Both the position numbers and the translations under genes were made by a program. The notes below the pieces were generated by a model, which saw only the letters and a list, made by a program, of their open reading frames with translations, had not been told where the DNA came from and ran no database searches. 64,000 nucleotides of DNA from Deltaproteobacteria bacterium Ga0077539 (GTDB taxonomy: Bacteria > Myxococcota_A > Polyangia > Polyangiales > Ga0077539), in the NCBI GenBank assembly GCA_001465015.1, contig LNEO01000332.1:1-64000 (forward strand). The letters run 5' to 3'. This document shows positions 25,928 through 35,554 of the stretch, one piece after another (position 1 is the stretch's first letter; every line of letters starts with the position of its first letter).

Positions 25928-26479
25928 TTGTACGGACTGATCAACAACTCCCTGCGTGACATGACCATCGCGCGGTGGGGCGCCGATCGATGGGAGCTGG
26001 TCGCGGCCCGGGCGGGGGTGGCTGACATCATCTTTCAGAACATGAGTCCGTATGACGACTCGCTCACGTACTCGCTCGTCGGCGCGCTCTCGGAGGAGAC
26101 GACGATCGACGCGAGCACGTTGCTACGCGACTTCGGCGTGTACTGGATCCGCGTCGTGGCGCCGAAGCAGTACGGCGATCTCCTGGCGTTTACGGGACGA
26201 ACGCTGCCGGTGTTTCTCTCGAACCTCGATCGCATGCACGATCGCGTCGCTACGATCTTTCAGAACCTGGAGCAGCCTTCTTTCTCGGTGGAGATCCTCT
26301 CGGACACCGCGCTGAAGCTGCACTATCGATCGCGGCGGGTGGGGCTCGCGCCGTTCGTGATCGGGCTTCTCGAAGGGCTCGGAGAGCGGTTTTCGACGAA
26401 GGTCTCGGTGACGCAGATCGCGTCCCGCGGCGACGGGGCAGAGCACGACGTGTTCCTGGTCGAGCACGGAGCGGCGTAG
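25928..26479 (+). CDS. H-NOX heme nitric-oxide/oxygen-binding sensor
   Basis: This 183-residue stand-alone H-NOX (HNOB) protein binds heme and senses NO (or O2) in the cytoplasm. It shows the whole family pattern: N-terminal MYGLINNSLRDM, YDDSLTYSLV, FGVYWI, the proximal heme ligand His104 in NLDRMHDRV, and the heme-propionate motif YxSxR (Tyr133, Ser135, Arg137). I place the start at TTG 25928 because it gives the canonical MYGLIN beginning and GAGG lies 6 bases upstream; a GTG at 25874 would add 18 non-conserved residues. The stop overlaps the GTG of the hybrid kinase by one base. Confidence 0.95.
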   Translation: MYGLINNSLRDMTIARWGADRWELVAARAGVADIIFQNMSPYDDSLTYSLVGALSEETTIDASTLLRDFGVYWIRVVAPKQYGDLLAFTGRTLPVFLSNLDRMHDRVATIFQNLEQPSFSVEILSDTALKLHYRSRRVGLAPFVIGLLEGLGERFSTKVSVTQIASRGDGAEHDVFLVEHGAA

Positions 26480-28584
26480 TGACCGCGTCGGCGAGCGGAG
26501 GGCGCGCGGTGCCTCTCTGGGAGGAGTCGTGGTTTGTCCTGCTGTTTCCATTCTTCGTGGCCTGCTCGCGCGCTGGCGAAGTCCTGGCCGTCGGGCGGTC
26601 GTTGCGCAAAGCGCTGGGGCGATCGATCGCTGGTGAGGCGTTCGAGTCGGTGTTCGAGTTGGTTCGCCCTGTCGGCGCGTCTTCTTTCTCGACGTTGTCG
26701 GATCCTGGTTCGCTCGTCGTGTTGCGAGTCGGGGGTCGATTGCCGCTGCGCGGGCAGGCGATCCCGCTCGAGTCTGCGGTGGTGTTCGTCGGCACTCCGT
26801 GGTTCTCGGATCTGCGGGAGGTGCTCGAGGCCGATCTCTCGCTCGATGACTTTGCCGCGGCGGATACCGCTGCCGATTACATCGTTGTGCTCGGCCAGCT
26901 GCGCGCGCAGCTCGCGGAGAGCAAGACGTTGGCCGAGAGGCTCTCGGAGCAGATTCGACGGGCAGAGCGCCTGCGAGACGAAGCCCGGATCGAGAGGGAG
27001 CGCGCCGAGGACGCGGTTCGAATGCGCGAGCGATTTCTCGCGATGATGAGCCACGAGCTTCGCACGCCGCTGACGACCATTCTCACGACGAATCAGCTCA
27101 TGCTGCTCGGCGAGCTGCCTGACTCGCAGAGAGAGTACGCGCTCGCGCAGCAGAAGGCGGGACGCTCGCTGCTCGCGCTGATCAACTCGGTGCTCGATCT
27201 CGCGAAGCTGCGCGAGGGAAAATTCGACCTGGTGCCCGAGCGCTTCGAGCCCCGCGTCGCGCTCGAAGACGTCCTCGGCCCCATGCGCGACGGAGCTCAC
27301 GCGAGGGGCCTCGTGCTCGAGTGGATCGCGTCGGCGGGCGTCGCAGACGCGGTGCGGAGCGATCCCGTTCGCTTCAAGCAAGTCCTCACGAACCTCGTCG
27401 GCAACGCGCTGAAATTTACGTCGCGCGGAGGGGTGCTCGTTCGACTCTCTTCGCGGCCAGCGGACGGTGACGGCCTGTGTCGGCTTGTGATTCGCGTTAC
27501 GGATACGGGCATCGGCATCGACGAGGCGACGCGCGCGAAGCTGTTTCAGCCGTTTTCTCAGGGCGCCAACGCACGGGACGTCCCCGTCGCTGGGACGGGC
27601 CTCGGCTTGAGCATCTGCCGCGAGATCGCGCAGTTGATGAGCGGCGCCGTTGGGGCGAGCAGCAACGCTGGGGGAGGGAGCACGTTTTGGTTCGAGGGCG
27701 TGTTCGAAGTGGACACGAGCCAGCGCAGCCTGCGTCGTACGGGGCAGTACCGGTCGCTTCTTCGCGCGACCGTTCCGAAGCCGCTCCCGCGGGAAGAGCG
27801 CCCGACGATCCTCGTCGTCGAAGACGAGCCGATCAATCGTCGGTTGCTCGGCGCGATCGTCGAGTCGCTCGGATACAACGTGGAGGTGTGCAGCGATGGC
27901 CACCAGGCCGTGGCAGCGATCAGTCGCGGAGGCCTCTCGGCGGTGCTGATGGACTGCAACATGCCCGTGATCGACGGCTTCGAAGCGACGCGTCGCGTGC
28001 GCTCGCTTCCCGGACCGATGGCGAACACCCCGATCATTGCGGTGACCGCGTACGCGCTCGAAGGCGACCGCGAGCGATGCATGGCTGCGGGAATGGACGA
28101 CTACCTGACCAAGCCCGTCAGCCGTGACAGCGTGCGCGCGGCGCTCGCCGGGTGGGCGCCGACCAGCCACGAGCCCGCAGCGGTGGGCGATCAAGCGAGC
28201 GGGCAACCATCGACGATGCAGTCTACGGCGTCCGTGGACCCGACGGTGTTGCAGTCGTTGCGTAGCTTCGAGCGACCCAACGAGCCGAGCCTCATCGCCG
28301 AGGTCCTCGGTCTCTTCGAGACCGACGTTCGTCGAAGGTCGACCGAGCTGCGAAGCGCGGTCAGCGCCAACGATCGAGCGGGACTGAAAACCGCCGCTCA
28401 CGCGCTGCGGGGGGCGTGCGGCAACGTCGGAGCGCGACGCCTCGAACGGCTCGCTCGGTGGCTCGATGGGATCGATCCGCTCGACGATTGGGTGCGGGTT
28501 CGAGACGTCGCCGACGCGTTCGAGATGGAGATCGATCAGACGCTCAAGCTGCTTCGTGCGGCGGCCGAGATGCCGCACGTGTAG
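26479..28584 (+). CDS. HNOBA-domain hybrid histidine kinase with receiver and HPt
   Basis: The product has 701 residues. Residues about 12-140 match the H-NOX-associated (HNOBA) domain of soluble guanylate cyclases: FPFFVACSR, FELVRP, LRGQAIPLES, FVGTPWFSDL. A coiled coil (145-185) leads to HisKA with His192 (SHELRTPL), then HATPase (Asn309 N-box, DTGIG, GTGLGLS). A linker is followed by a receiver (Asp492, Lys545) and an HPt domain (His641 in HALRGACGN). It has no TM helix, so it should sit in the cytoplasm with the H-NOX protein encoded directly upstream by an overlapping gene. NO-bound H-NOX probably changes its kinase activity and feeds a phosphorelay. Confidence 0.95.
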   Translation: MTASASGGRAVPLWEESWFVLLFPFFVACSRAGEVLAVGRSLRKALGRSIAGEAFESVFELVRPVGASSFSTLSDPGSLVVLRVGGRLPLRGQAIPLESAVVFVGTPWFSDLREVLEADLSLDDFAAADTAADYIVVLGQLRAQLAESKTLAERLSEQIRRAERLRDEARIERERAEDAVRMRERFLAMMSHELRTPLTTILTTNQLMLLGELPDSQREYALAQQKAGRSLLALINSVLDLAKLREGKFDLVPERFEPRVALEDVLGPMRDGAHARGLVLEWIASAGVADAVRSDPVRFKQVLTNLVGNALKFTSRGGVLVRLSSRPADGDGLCRLVIRVTDTGIGIDEATRAKLFQPFSQGANARDVPVAGTGLGLSICREIAQLMSGAVGASSNAGGGSTFWFEGVFEVDTSQRSLRRTGQYRSLLRATVPKPLPREERPTILVVEDEPINRRLLGAIVESLGYNVEVCSDGHQAVAAISRGGLSAVLMDCNMPVIDGFEATRRVRSLPGPMANTPIIAVTAYALEGDRERCMAAGMDDYLTKPVSRDSVRAALAGWAPTSHEPAAVGDQASGQPSTMQSTASVDPTVLQSLRSFERPNEPSLIAEVLGLFETDVRRRSTELRSAVSANDRAGLKTAAHALRGACGNVGARRLERLARWLDGIDPLDDWVRVRDVADAFEMEIDQTLKLLRAAAEMPHV

Positions 28585-28675
28585 CGACGCCGAGACGACA
28601 GCGTTGGCCCATGCGCTGCATGGACGTTGGTGGCGTCGTCGCATTGCGCGGCGAGCCGCAGAGGAGCCAACGACG

Positions 28676-29926
28676 ATGGCGGTCGAAAGTCGCAAAGTGG
28701 TGCACGTTGTTCGAAAATGGAACACGCGCGAATGGGGCGGCACCGAGACCTATGTCGCCGCCACCACCGCGGAGCTCGAGCGGTTCGGTTGGCAGAGCGA
28801 GGTGCACGCGCCGGGCCTACGGAGCGGCGATCGGGACACAGGGCTTCGAGACAGCGTCGGACTCACGCGCTTCGACGCCTGGTGTCCCTACGTGGGCTCG
28901 CGCGTGCAGCGCGAGGCGCTGTGGGCCGTCGGGGGCAACCTCATCACAATCGATGAGGGATTTCGGCTGTTTCGCGATCGTCGCATCGCCCTCGTACACC
29001 TGCATACTGCGGGGCGCATCGGCGGTGCAGTGCGGGTCGCCATGCGGCGCTCGCGTCGGCCCTACGTGCTCTCGGTGCACGGTCCGATGCTCGGGGATCC
29101 CGAGCTCGTCGCGCGAGAGGCGTCGCGCCGCGCCGCGCGGACGATCGACCTCGGACGTCCGATCGGCGCGCTCGTGGGCGCGCGTCGCGTGATCGATGAC
29201 GCTGCGGCTGTCTGCTGCTTCAACGAGCGCGAGCACCGCGCCATGCAAGCGCGTGTCGGCGATCGCGCCGTGCGAATGGAGCACGGGGTCGATGTGCAGT
29301 GGTTCTCAGAAGGCGATCCGCGAGCCGTCGACGAGCGCTGGCCTGCCCTTCGGGGGCGGCGCGTCTGGCTCGTGCTGGGGCGACTGTCGCGGCAGAAGAA
29401 CCAACGGCTCGCGGTGGAAGCGCTCGCGGCGTCGCGATCGAAAGACGCTGTGCTCGTGTGTGCCGGCGCAGAGACGGACGAAGGCTACGGGCGCGAAGTC
29501 ATGGATCGAGCGCGCGCGCTAGGCGTCGCAGATCGCGTGATTCTCCTGGGAAATGTGCAGCGAACAGACGCGCGATCGCTGCTGGCGCGCGCGGAGACGG
29601 TGCTTGTTCCCTCGACGCACGAGGCGTTTGGGTTGGTGGTGCTAGAGGCCTGGGCCGCGCGAAAGCCTACGCTGCTCGCGGCAGGCGTCGGGATGGACGA
29701 GCTCGCCGATGCGCACGGCGACGGGCGATGCAAGGTCGCCGACCTCACCGCGGCCGCGTGGGCGACGGCCCTCGACGCGCTCGATCACGACGCGCGCGCT
29801 TCGCTCGGCGCACGGGGCCGCGACCTCGTCGAGCGCCGATACTCGTGGGAGCGCGTCGCCTCGACGTTGTCCTCGGTATACGAGCGCGCCTGCGACGCAG
29901 CTCGAGGCGCGAAGGGACGGAGCTGA
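28676..29926 (+). CDS. GT4-family glycosyltransferase
   Basis: The 416-residue product has the two-Rossmann GT-B fold of family GT4. The N-terminal domain includes a glycine-rich loop (REWGGTETYV). The C-terminal donor site includes LGRLSRQKNQ and the EX7E-type motif HEAFGLVVLEAW. It transfers a sugar from a nucleotide donor to a growing glycan at the cytoplasmic face. It is the first gene of the polysaccharide cluster. ATG 28676 is supported by GAGGAG at 28661-28666. The next gene starts directly after its stop. Confidence 0.9.
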   Translation: MAVESRKVVHVVRKWNTREWGGTETYVAATTAELERFGWQSEVHAPGLRSGDRDTGLRDSVGLTRFDAWCPYVGSRVQREALWAVGGNLITIDEGFRLFRDRRIALVHLHTAGRIGGAVRVAMRRSRRPYVLSVHGPMLGDPELVAREASRRAARTIDLGRPIGALVGARRVIDDAAAVCCFNEREHRAMQARVGDRAVRMEHGVDVQWFSEGDPRAVDERWPALRGRRVWLVLGRLSRQKNQRLAVEALAASRSKDAVLVCAGAETDEGYGREVMDRARALGVADRVILLGNVQRTDARSLLARAETVLVPSTHEAFGLVVLEAWAARKPTLLAAGVGMDELADAHGDGRCKVADLTAAAWATALDALDHDARASLGARGRDLVERRYSWERVASTLSSVYERACDAARGAKGRS

Positions 29927-30751
29927 ATGAACATCGACGTCGTCGTTCGCTGCCGCAACGAGATGCCGCACTGCCAACGCGCGCTCGACGCGCTGTCCAA
30001 GCAACGCGGGATCCGAGGGCGAGTGCTCTTCTACGACTGCGAGTCGACGGACGGCTCGCGCGAGGTCGCGCGGCGGTCAGGGGTCGAGCTGATCGACGTC
30101 GAGCCCTCGACGTACATGCCCGGCGTCGTGCTCAACCGCGGGATGGACGCGACGAGCGCGCCGTTGGTTGCGTTTATCAACGCGGATGTTGTCGCGCTCG
30201 ACGAGGACTCGCTCGTCCGACTCGCCGAACCGCTTCGCGATGCGCGCGTGGCGGCGAGCTTCGGGAGACAGCTTCCGCGGGCGGACGCCGACGCGTGCGC
30301 GAAGGCCGACACCGAGCGCGCGTTTGGAGCCACGCGTCCAGGGCGCGTCCGATCGGGGGTGTTCTTCTCGATGGCCGCGTCGATGGTCCGTCGTGACTGG
30401 TGGTCGAAGGGTCGGTTCGACGAGCGGATTCGCTACTCGGAAGACGTCGAGTGGACGCGGCGAATGACCCTCCTCGGCGCATCGATCGAGTACGTTCCTC
30501 GGGCGCGCTTCGAGCACTCGCACAACTACGACTGGCGCGCGCATTTTCGCCGGAGGCGCGGAGAGGGCGCGGCCGACAGCGTGATCTTCGATCTCGGCGC
30601 GGCGCGCGTGGCGCGCGAGGGGCTCGTTCCGCTCGCGAGCTCGCTGCTGCGCGACGCGCGCGCGGGACGGCTCTCGGTCGACCTCGCGGCGAAGCGCGCG
30701 ATGCAGGCCGCAGGCTATGTGTGGGGGCGCGCGAAGGGGTTCGCGCCATGA
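29927..30751 (+). CDS. GT2-family glycosyltransferase
   Basis: The 274-residue GT-A protein has the GT2 pattern: N-terminal IDVVVRCRNE, DCESTDGSRE, and FINADVV as the acidic metal-binding segment. FDERIRYSEDVEWTRR carries the ED(x)W catalytic-base motif typical of rhamnosyl- and related transferases. It is probably a polysaccharide chain-elongating enzyme. It starts immediately after the preceding GT4 stop and ends in an ATGA overlap with the next gene. Confidence 0.9.
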   Translation: MNIDVVVRCRNEMPHCQRALDALSKQRGIRGRVLFYDCESTDGSREVARRSGVELIDVEPSTYMPGVVLNRGMDATSAPLVAFINADVVALDEDSLVRLAEPLRDARVAASFGRQLPRADADACAKADTERAFGATRPGRVRSGVFFSMAASMVRRDWWSKGRFDERIRYSEDVEWTRRMTLLGASIEYVPRARFEHSHNYDWRAHFRRRRGEGAADSVIFDLGAARVAREGLVPLASSLLRDARAGRLSVDLAAKRAMQAAGYVWGRAKGFAP

Positions 30752-31845
30752 CCTTCACCGGGCCATGGACAGAGGACCGCGCGGCCGCCGCCGAGGCTCG
30801 GGTGCAGAGCGATCTCGAATTTGTGTGCGACGTCGTGCGGTCCGCGTTGGGGCCTCGAATGGTGGCGCTCGTGCTCGTCGGCAGCTACGCGCGCGGCGAG
30901 GGAGGAGCCTCGATGTGCGGCGAGGTGCGCGCGTTCAACGACTACGATCTCGTTGTGCTCGTTCGCGCGGGCTCGCTCGCGTCGGTGCGGGGATCGCTCG
31001 AAGCGCTGTCATCGGTCTGCGAAGCGCGCTGCGGAGTGAGCGTCGACCTCTGGCCGGTCGCTCTCGAGACCCTCGCGCGCCTTCCTCGAACGCTGTTCTG
31101 GTTCGACGTCGCGCAGGGGGGGGCGAAGGTGCTCTTCGGGCCGAGCGATGTGCTCGCCGCAGTGGGGACGCGACACGGCGAGTGTCCGCCGATCGAAGAG
31201 GCAGCGAGGCTGCTCGCGAATCGTGCGGCGGGCATCGCGCTCAGCCGGCTCGGCGGGCGCTGGGGGGCGTCAGCGATTCGAGCGCGCCACGCGCACAAGG
31301 CGGTGCTCGCCGTGGGCGACGCGTTGCTTCTCGGCTCACGCAAGTACCGAATCGGGCTCGCCGAACGATCGGCGCTCGTGCGGACGTTGTGCTTCGGCAC
31401 CGAGGCGTACGGCGACCTGCCAGACATGTACGACGACGCCCTGGCGTTTCGTCGTGGCCCCGAGCGCTGGCTCGAGTCCCACGGTCCCGATGTTTCAGAG
31501 TGGAACGATCGCGTCGTCGCGCGTGTCTCCGAATGGCACCTGCGGTTCGAGCGTTGGCGGCTGGGGCCGATCGACTCTCCGCTCGAGTATGGCGCGCGAA
31601 CGTCTGGCATCTATCGCGACAGCGAAGAGCTCCGCGGTCCCCGCGCGGCGTTGAGCGCTGTTTTGTGGGGGCTGCGCGAGCGGCGAGCGAGCTCGGCTCA
31701 TCCGCGAGAATTGCTCGCACGTGCAGCGGTCGCCATTGCGTACACCGACCGTCCTTCGCTCGATCGAGCCTGCTTGCGGACGCTCGGCGTGGGTCTTCGC
31801 GACGCGCTACCGGCGTTGGAGCGCCTCGTGCAACGCGGGGGGTGA
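30748..31845 (+). CDS. Nucleotidyltransferase-fold protein in the glycan cluster
   Basis: This 365-residue protein has an N-terminal pol-beta-type nucleotidyltransferase core: GSYARGEGG at residues 45-53 followed by the DxD pair Asp65/Asp67 in FNDYDLVV, and a third acidic strand VSVDLWP. The remaining 250 residues are helical and of unknown family. Such proteins transfer NMP groups or act as non-catalytic nucleotide binders. Its place between a glycosyltransferase and a phosphatase-superfamily gene, with overlaps on both sides, suggests a glycan-linked modification, but the substrate is unknown. Confidence 0.75.
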   Translation: MTFTGPWTEDRAAAAEARVQSDLEFVCDVVRSALGPRMVALVLVGSYARGEGGASMCGEVRAFNDYDLVVLVRAGSLASVRGSLEALSSVCEARCGVSVDLWPVALETLARLPRTLFWFDVAQGGAKVLFGPSDVLAAVGTRHGECPPIEEAARLLANRAAGIALSRLGGRWGASAIRARHAHKAVLAVGDALLLGSRKYRIGLAERSALVRTLCFGTEAYGDLPDMYDDALAFRRGPERWLESHGPDVSEWNDRVVARVSEWHLRFERWRLGPIDSPLEYGARTSGIYRDSEELRGPRAALSAVLWGLRERRASSAHPRELLARAAVAIAYTDRPSLDRACLRTLGVGLRDALPALERLVQRGG

Positions 31846-32975
31846 TGGACAGACTCCTCATCGTCTTCGTCGATGCGCTCGGTCCCCAGCAATGGGCGAG
31901 CTCACGTGCGCTTCGCGCTGTGGCTGAGAATTCTCGGGCGCTCAGCGGCGTGCCAGGGTTTTCGTCGGGCGCGATCGCGACGCTCCTGACCGGGCAGCCC
32001 TGCGCGAGGCACGGGCGATTGTGTTTGTTCAGCGCGCGATCCCAGGGGGCGCCGCGCTCTCCGCTCGACGCGCTCGCGTGGCTGCGTTGGGTCCCTCCGG
32101 TGATCGGCGAGCGCGGCGTCGTTCGTCGTCGGCTCGCGCGTTGGCTCGCCGAGCGCGAGGGGCTGACGGGCTACGTCGCGCTGCATCGTGTTCGCCCTGA
32201 GGACTTTCGTTGGCTCGACATCCCCGAGCGCGACGATGTCTTCGAGAGCGATTCCATCGGAGGCTGGCCGACCTTTCTTGGCGATGCGCGCGCTCGCAGC
32301 CTGAGCGTGTTCGCGGCGCGCTGGGCGCTCGCGGAAGATACGCGATGGGAGCAGGCGTTTTCCGTACTGGCGTCGAAGAGGCCGCGGTTGTCGATGCTGT
32401 ACGCGTCCGAGCTCGACGCCGTGCTGCACCAGGAGGGGCCTTCGAGCAGAGCCGCAGAAGCAGTGCTCGACCGACTCGCCGAGCGCGTGGCCCGCGCGAG
32501 AGACATCCTCGCGAGCGATGGCGCACAGGTGCGCACGGTGCTCGTCGGAGATCACGGCATGGGCGCGGTCCGTCGCGTGATCGACCCGAGTTTGATCAGT
32601 GAAAGGGGAGATCTCCGAGCGTTTGTCGACAGCACGATCGTCCGGCTCTGGGGCAGTGAGCGCGCGCTCGCGGCCGCCAGGCTCGCCGCTGATCGCGCGC
32701 GCTGGCCCGCGCGGTGGCTCTCGCGCGAGAAGCTCGGCGCGTGGGGCGTCGGCGTCGAGGGCTCTCCGTGGGGAGATGCGTGGCTACAGATCAACGAAGG
32801 AGCGATCTTTGCTCCGAGCCACGTCGGAGGTCGGGTCGCGGGAATGCACGGGTATGGTCCCGACGCCGCGAGCTCGGCGGCGTGCTTCGCGAGTGACGCC
32901 GCGATCGACGAGAGCGTCGTCGCGCTCTCGAGCGTGGCGGGGTGGGTGCGCGGACAGACGGAGCGTTGGTCGTGA
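31845..32975 (+). CDS. Alkaline-phosphatase-superfamily (phosphodiesterase-like) protein
   Basis: The 376-residue product matches the type I phosphodiesterase/nucleotide-pyrophosphatase branch by motifs: FVDALGP with metal Asp10, a Ser/Thr nucleophile region FSSGAIATLLTG at 39-50, ASELDAVLHQEG as metal motif, GDHGMG and GMHGYGPD. It would hydrolyse or transfer a phosphoester. There is no signal peptide, so it seems cytoplasmic, unlike many relatives. ATG 31845 overlaps the previous stop (TGATG). Its end overlaps the flippase start (GTGA). A role in removing or transferring phospho-groups during glycan assembly is inference. Confidence 0.8.
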   Translation: MDRLLIVFVDALGPQQWASSRALRAVAENSRALSGVPGFSSGAIATLLTGQPCARHGRLCLFSARSQGAPRSPLDALAWLRWVPPVIGERGVVRRRLARWLAEREGLTGYVALHRVRPEDFRWLDIPERDDVFESDSIGGWPTFLGDARARSLSVFAARWALAEDTRWEQAFSVLASKRPRLSMLYASELDAVLHQEGPSSRAAEAVLDRLAERVARARDILASDGAQVRTVLVGDHGMGAVRRVIDPSLISERGDLRAFVDSTIVRLWGSERALAAARLAADRARWPARWLSREKLGAWGVGVEGSPWGDAWLQINEGAIFAPSHVGGRVAGMHGYGPDAASSAACFASDAAIDESVVALSSVAGWVRGQTERWS

Positions 32976-34435
32976 GCATCGCGCGGCACATCGCGCTCTC
33001 GCTGGCTCGTCACGGGTTGGCGATCGTGTCGGGCATCGTGACCGTGGCGCTGCTCGGCCGCTGCCTCGGTCGAGCATCGTTGGGCGTGTGGGCGTTGATC
33101 GGATCGTCATCGGCGCTCGTCGCGCTGAGCGACCTCGGCCTCGCGTCGCTGGTGCTGCGATCGTCGACGCGCGGCGAAAAGCGTGAGGCGATCTCCGCGC
33201 TCCTGCTCGCACAGCGAACGGTGCTGTTCGTTTCGCCGATCCTCTCTGTCGCCTCGTCGCTGCTCTACACGGCGGACCTCCGCAAAGGGGCAGACGCTGT
33301 CGCGTTGCGAGAGGTGTGGCTCGCTTGTGTTGCGACCGTCGCGAGCGCTGCGATCGGCGCGTATTTTGCCGGGCACCGGAGCTGGTTGACGGGCGTCGGT
33401 GACACCTCGGCGCTGGCGCGCGCGCGGGCGATGGCCTCGGCGGCGCAGGTTGGTACGACGGCGGCGGCGCTCGCGGCGGGAGGGGGGATCGTCGCTCCGG
33501 CGCTGGGAGCGCTCGTGGCGGCAGTGGTCGAAGCGATGGTGTGTTCGCAGGCGCTACGCGAGGAGCTCGAGTCGCTGCGAAGCGAAGCATACCCGCCGAC
33601 GTTTGCCCGATGGCGTGCGTCGATTCGCGATGCCAGCGCGTCTCTCGCGGTCAACGCTGCGGTGGTGGTGGCGGTGCGTATCGACGTCGTGCTCCTGGCT
33701 CGGGTGGCGCCGCTCGCTGCGGTCGGCGCATATCAGCTGAGCCTGCGGGTGACCGATCAGTTGTTTACGTTGGCCAAACAGGTCAGCGCCGCGTTGCTGC
33801 ACCGATTGGCGAGCGCCGAAGGCTGCGCCGAGTCGCTGTCTCGCGGAACCGTGTTGATCGCGGCCCCGCTGGCGAGCGTGCTCGTCGCGCTGTCTGTGGC
33901 CGGAAGGCCCATCGTCCGTGCGTGGGCTGGCGCGATCGTCGACGAGCCGCTGTTCTCGACGGCGTTTGCGCTCACTGCGGCGGCTTCGACGATCGCAGCA
34001 TCGTGCGAGCTCGGAAGCGCAGCGCTCATGGTGGGCGCGCGGTCCGTGTGGTCTTCGGGTTGGTCCCACATCGCAGGATCGACGGTCAACGCGATGGTGA
34101 GCTTCGGTGGGGCTGCTCGTTTCGGCGTGTGGGCGATCGCCGGCGGAACGATCGCCGGCAACCTGACCACCGCCGTTCTCACGCAGCTTCAGCTCGAGAA
34201 AGCAGGGCGCGTGCGTCGAGGCGGGCTCGATCGCGCGTACGTCACCACCGCGCTCGCCGCGCTCGTGTCATGGGTCGTGACGTCCGCGTTGCACCGCTCT
34301 GCAGCATCGCTCGTCGAAGCGTGCGCGGTCGTGACGGTCGGGGCAGGCTCGGGGCTCCTCGTAGTGTGGGGCGGGACCGTGGTCGAGCAGCGGGAGGTCG
34401 AGCGATGCGCATCGCACTCGTATCCCCGCGGCTAG
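32972..34435 (+). CDS. Wzx-like polysaccharide flippase
   Basis: The 487-residue integral membrane protein has about a dozen hydrophobic helices across its length and the general look of MOP-superfamily Wzx/RfbX exporters: a first helix with a basic edge (SLARHGLAIVSGIVTVALLG) and a charged cytoplasmic loop after the sixth helix. It would flip lipid-linked repeat units across the inner membrane. GTG 32972 overlaps the stop of the preceding gene. It overlaps the following GT4 gene by 31 bases. Confidence 0.85.
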   Translation: MSIARHIALSLARHGLAIVSGIVTVALLGRCLGRASLGVWALIGSSSALVALSDLGLASLVLRSSTRGEKREAISALLLAQRTVLFVSPILSVASSLLYTADLRKGADAVALREVWLACVATVASAAIGAYFAGHRSWLTGVGDTSALARARAMASAAQVGTTAAALAAGGGIVAPALGALVAAVVEAMVCSQALREELESLRSEAYPPTFARWRASIRDASASLAVNAAVVVAVRIDVVLLARVAPLAAVGAYQLSLRVTDQLFTLAKQVSAALLHRLASAEGCAESLSRGTVLIAAPLASVLVALSVAGRPIVRAWAGAIVDEPLFSTAFALTAAASTIAASCELGSAALMVGARSVWSSGWSHIAGSTVNAMVSFGGAARFGVWAIAGGTIAGNLTTAVLTQLQLEKAGRVRRGGLDRAYVTTALAALVSWVVTSALHRSAASLVEACAVVTVGAGSGLLVVWGGTVVEQREVERCASHSYPRG

Positions 34436-35538
34436 GGTTTTTTGGGGGGCTCGAGCGGTTCGTGTTCGATCGTGCGAGAGCCCTGCGGGCGCGCGGACAC
34501 GAGCTCGTTCTCGTCCATGGCGGCGAACGCGGGCGCGACGAAGCAGCGTACGCGAGGGTCTTCGACACCGTGATCGAAGCGACGCGCGCCGCGGGGACAG
34601 CGCTGGACTGCGCGTTGGTCCAACGCGCGCGGAGCGTGCACGAGCTGTCGTGGCTCGGCGCTACGCCGGCTTTGGTTTGGGCGCACGATCACGATGCGAC
34701 CTGCGTTCGGTCGCACCGGTACGTTCCGATCGGGCGGGAGCCGTGCCACCGCGCGCCGGGAGTCGGGTGCGTTCTCGAGGGATGCGTCATCGTGCGCGAT
34801 CGTCGCCCCGAGGCGCGCGTCGGGCTGCGCATCGTGGATCCGTTTTCGCTTCGACGCGACACGCGAGCCATCGCCGAGCGGTACATGATGGCTGCTTGCA
34901 GCGCGTACGTTCGGGACTCGCTGCTCGAGGCCGGCGTCTCTCGGGACAGAGTGATCGTGTCGCACCCGGTTCCGCCGATGAGCGCCCGTGACGCGGTCGA
35001 ACGCGAGCGCGAGCCGGTGCTGCTGGTGATCGGTTCGCTGTTGCGCGGCAAAGGCGTGGACATCGCGGTCGACGCCCTTCGTTGGCTCCCGTCCAACGTC
35101 CGGTTGCGCATCCTCGGTGATGGTCCTGAGCGAGCGGCGCTCGAAGCGCAGGCAAGCAAGGTCGCGCCCGGTCGCGTCGAGTTTCGAGGCGTTGTGCACC
35201 CCGACGAGGTCGCGCGCGAAATCGATCTGAGCTGGGCGGTGCTCGTCCCGTCACGTTGGCCAGAGCCGTTTGGAATGACGGGTATCGAGGCCATGCGCCG
35301 CGCTCGTCCCGTCGTCGGCGCGAGGCACGGAGGCATCGTCGAGTGGCTCGCTGAAGCGCGTGGCGCGCTGGGCTTCGAGCCCGGCCAGCCGCGGTCGCTC
35401 GCCGCCGCCGCGCAGCGCGCCCTCGCGGAGCCGCAGCTCGGTCGGCGAGCGAAGGATTGGTCCGACGCGCGATGGAGCTTCGACCGATCGATCGATGAAC
35501 TCGAAGCGACCGTTCGCCAGGTCATCGACAACGCGTAG
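34405..35538 (+). CDS. GT4-family glycosyltransferase
   Basis: The 377-residue GT-B protein starts with MRIALVSPRLGFFGGLERFV, the acceptor-side Gly loop of GT4 enzymes. IGSLLRGKGVDIAV and SRWPEPFGMTGIEAMR form the donor site with the EX7E motif. A Cys-containing insert at about residues 100-140 (TCVRSHRY, PCHRAPGVGC) is reminiscent of a metal-binding knuckle in some GT4 proteins. ATG 34405 has GGGAGG upstream and lies inside the flippase gene. It ends this plus-strand operon. Confidence 0.9.
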   Translation: MRIALVSPRLGFFGGLERFVFDRARALRARGHELVLVHGGERGRDEAAYARVFDTVIEATRAAGTALDCALVQRARSVHELSWLGATPALVWAHDHDATCVRSHRYVPIGREPCHRAPGVGCVLEGCVIVRDRRPEARVGLRIVDPFSLRRDTRAIAERYMMAACSAYVRDSLLEAGVSRDRVIVSHPVPPMSARDAVEREREPVLLVIGSLLRGKGVDIAVDALRWLPSNVRLRILGDGPERAALEAQASKVAPGRVEFRGVVHPDEVAREIDLSWAVLVPSRWPEPFGMTGIEAMRRARPVVGARHGGIVEWLAEARGALGFEPGQPRSLAAAAQRALAEPQLGRRAKDWSDARWSFDRSIDELEATVRQVIDNA

Positions 35539-35554
35539 GAAGGTTCGCGATGAT

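Noticed and set aside
26323-28743. A very long minus-strand open frame (about 806 codons) opposite the hybrid kinase
   Set aside because: It lies exactly opposite a protein with full kinase, receiver and HPt motifs. Its translation is Arg/His/Ala-rich with no domain, as expected from GC-rich antisense sequence.
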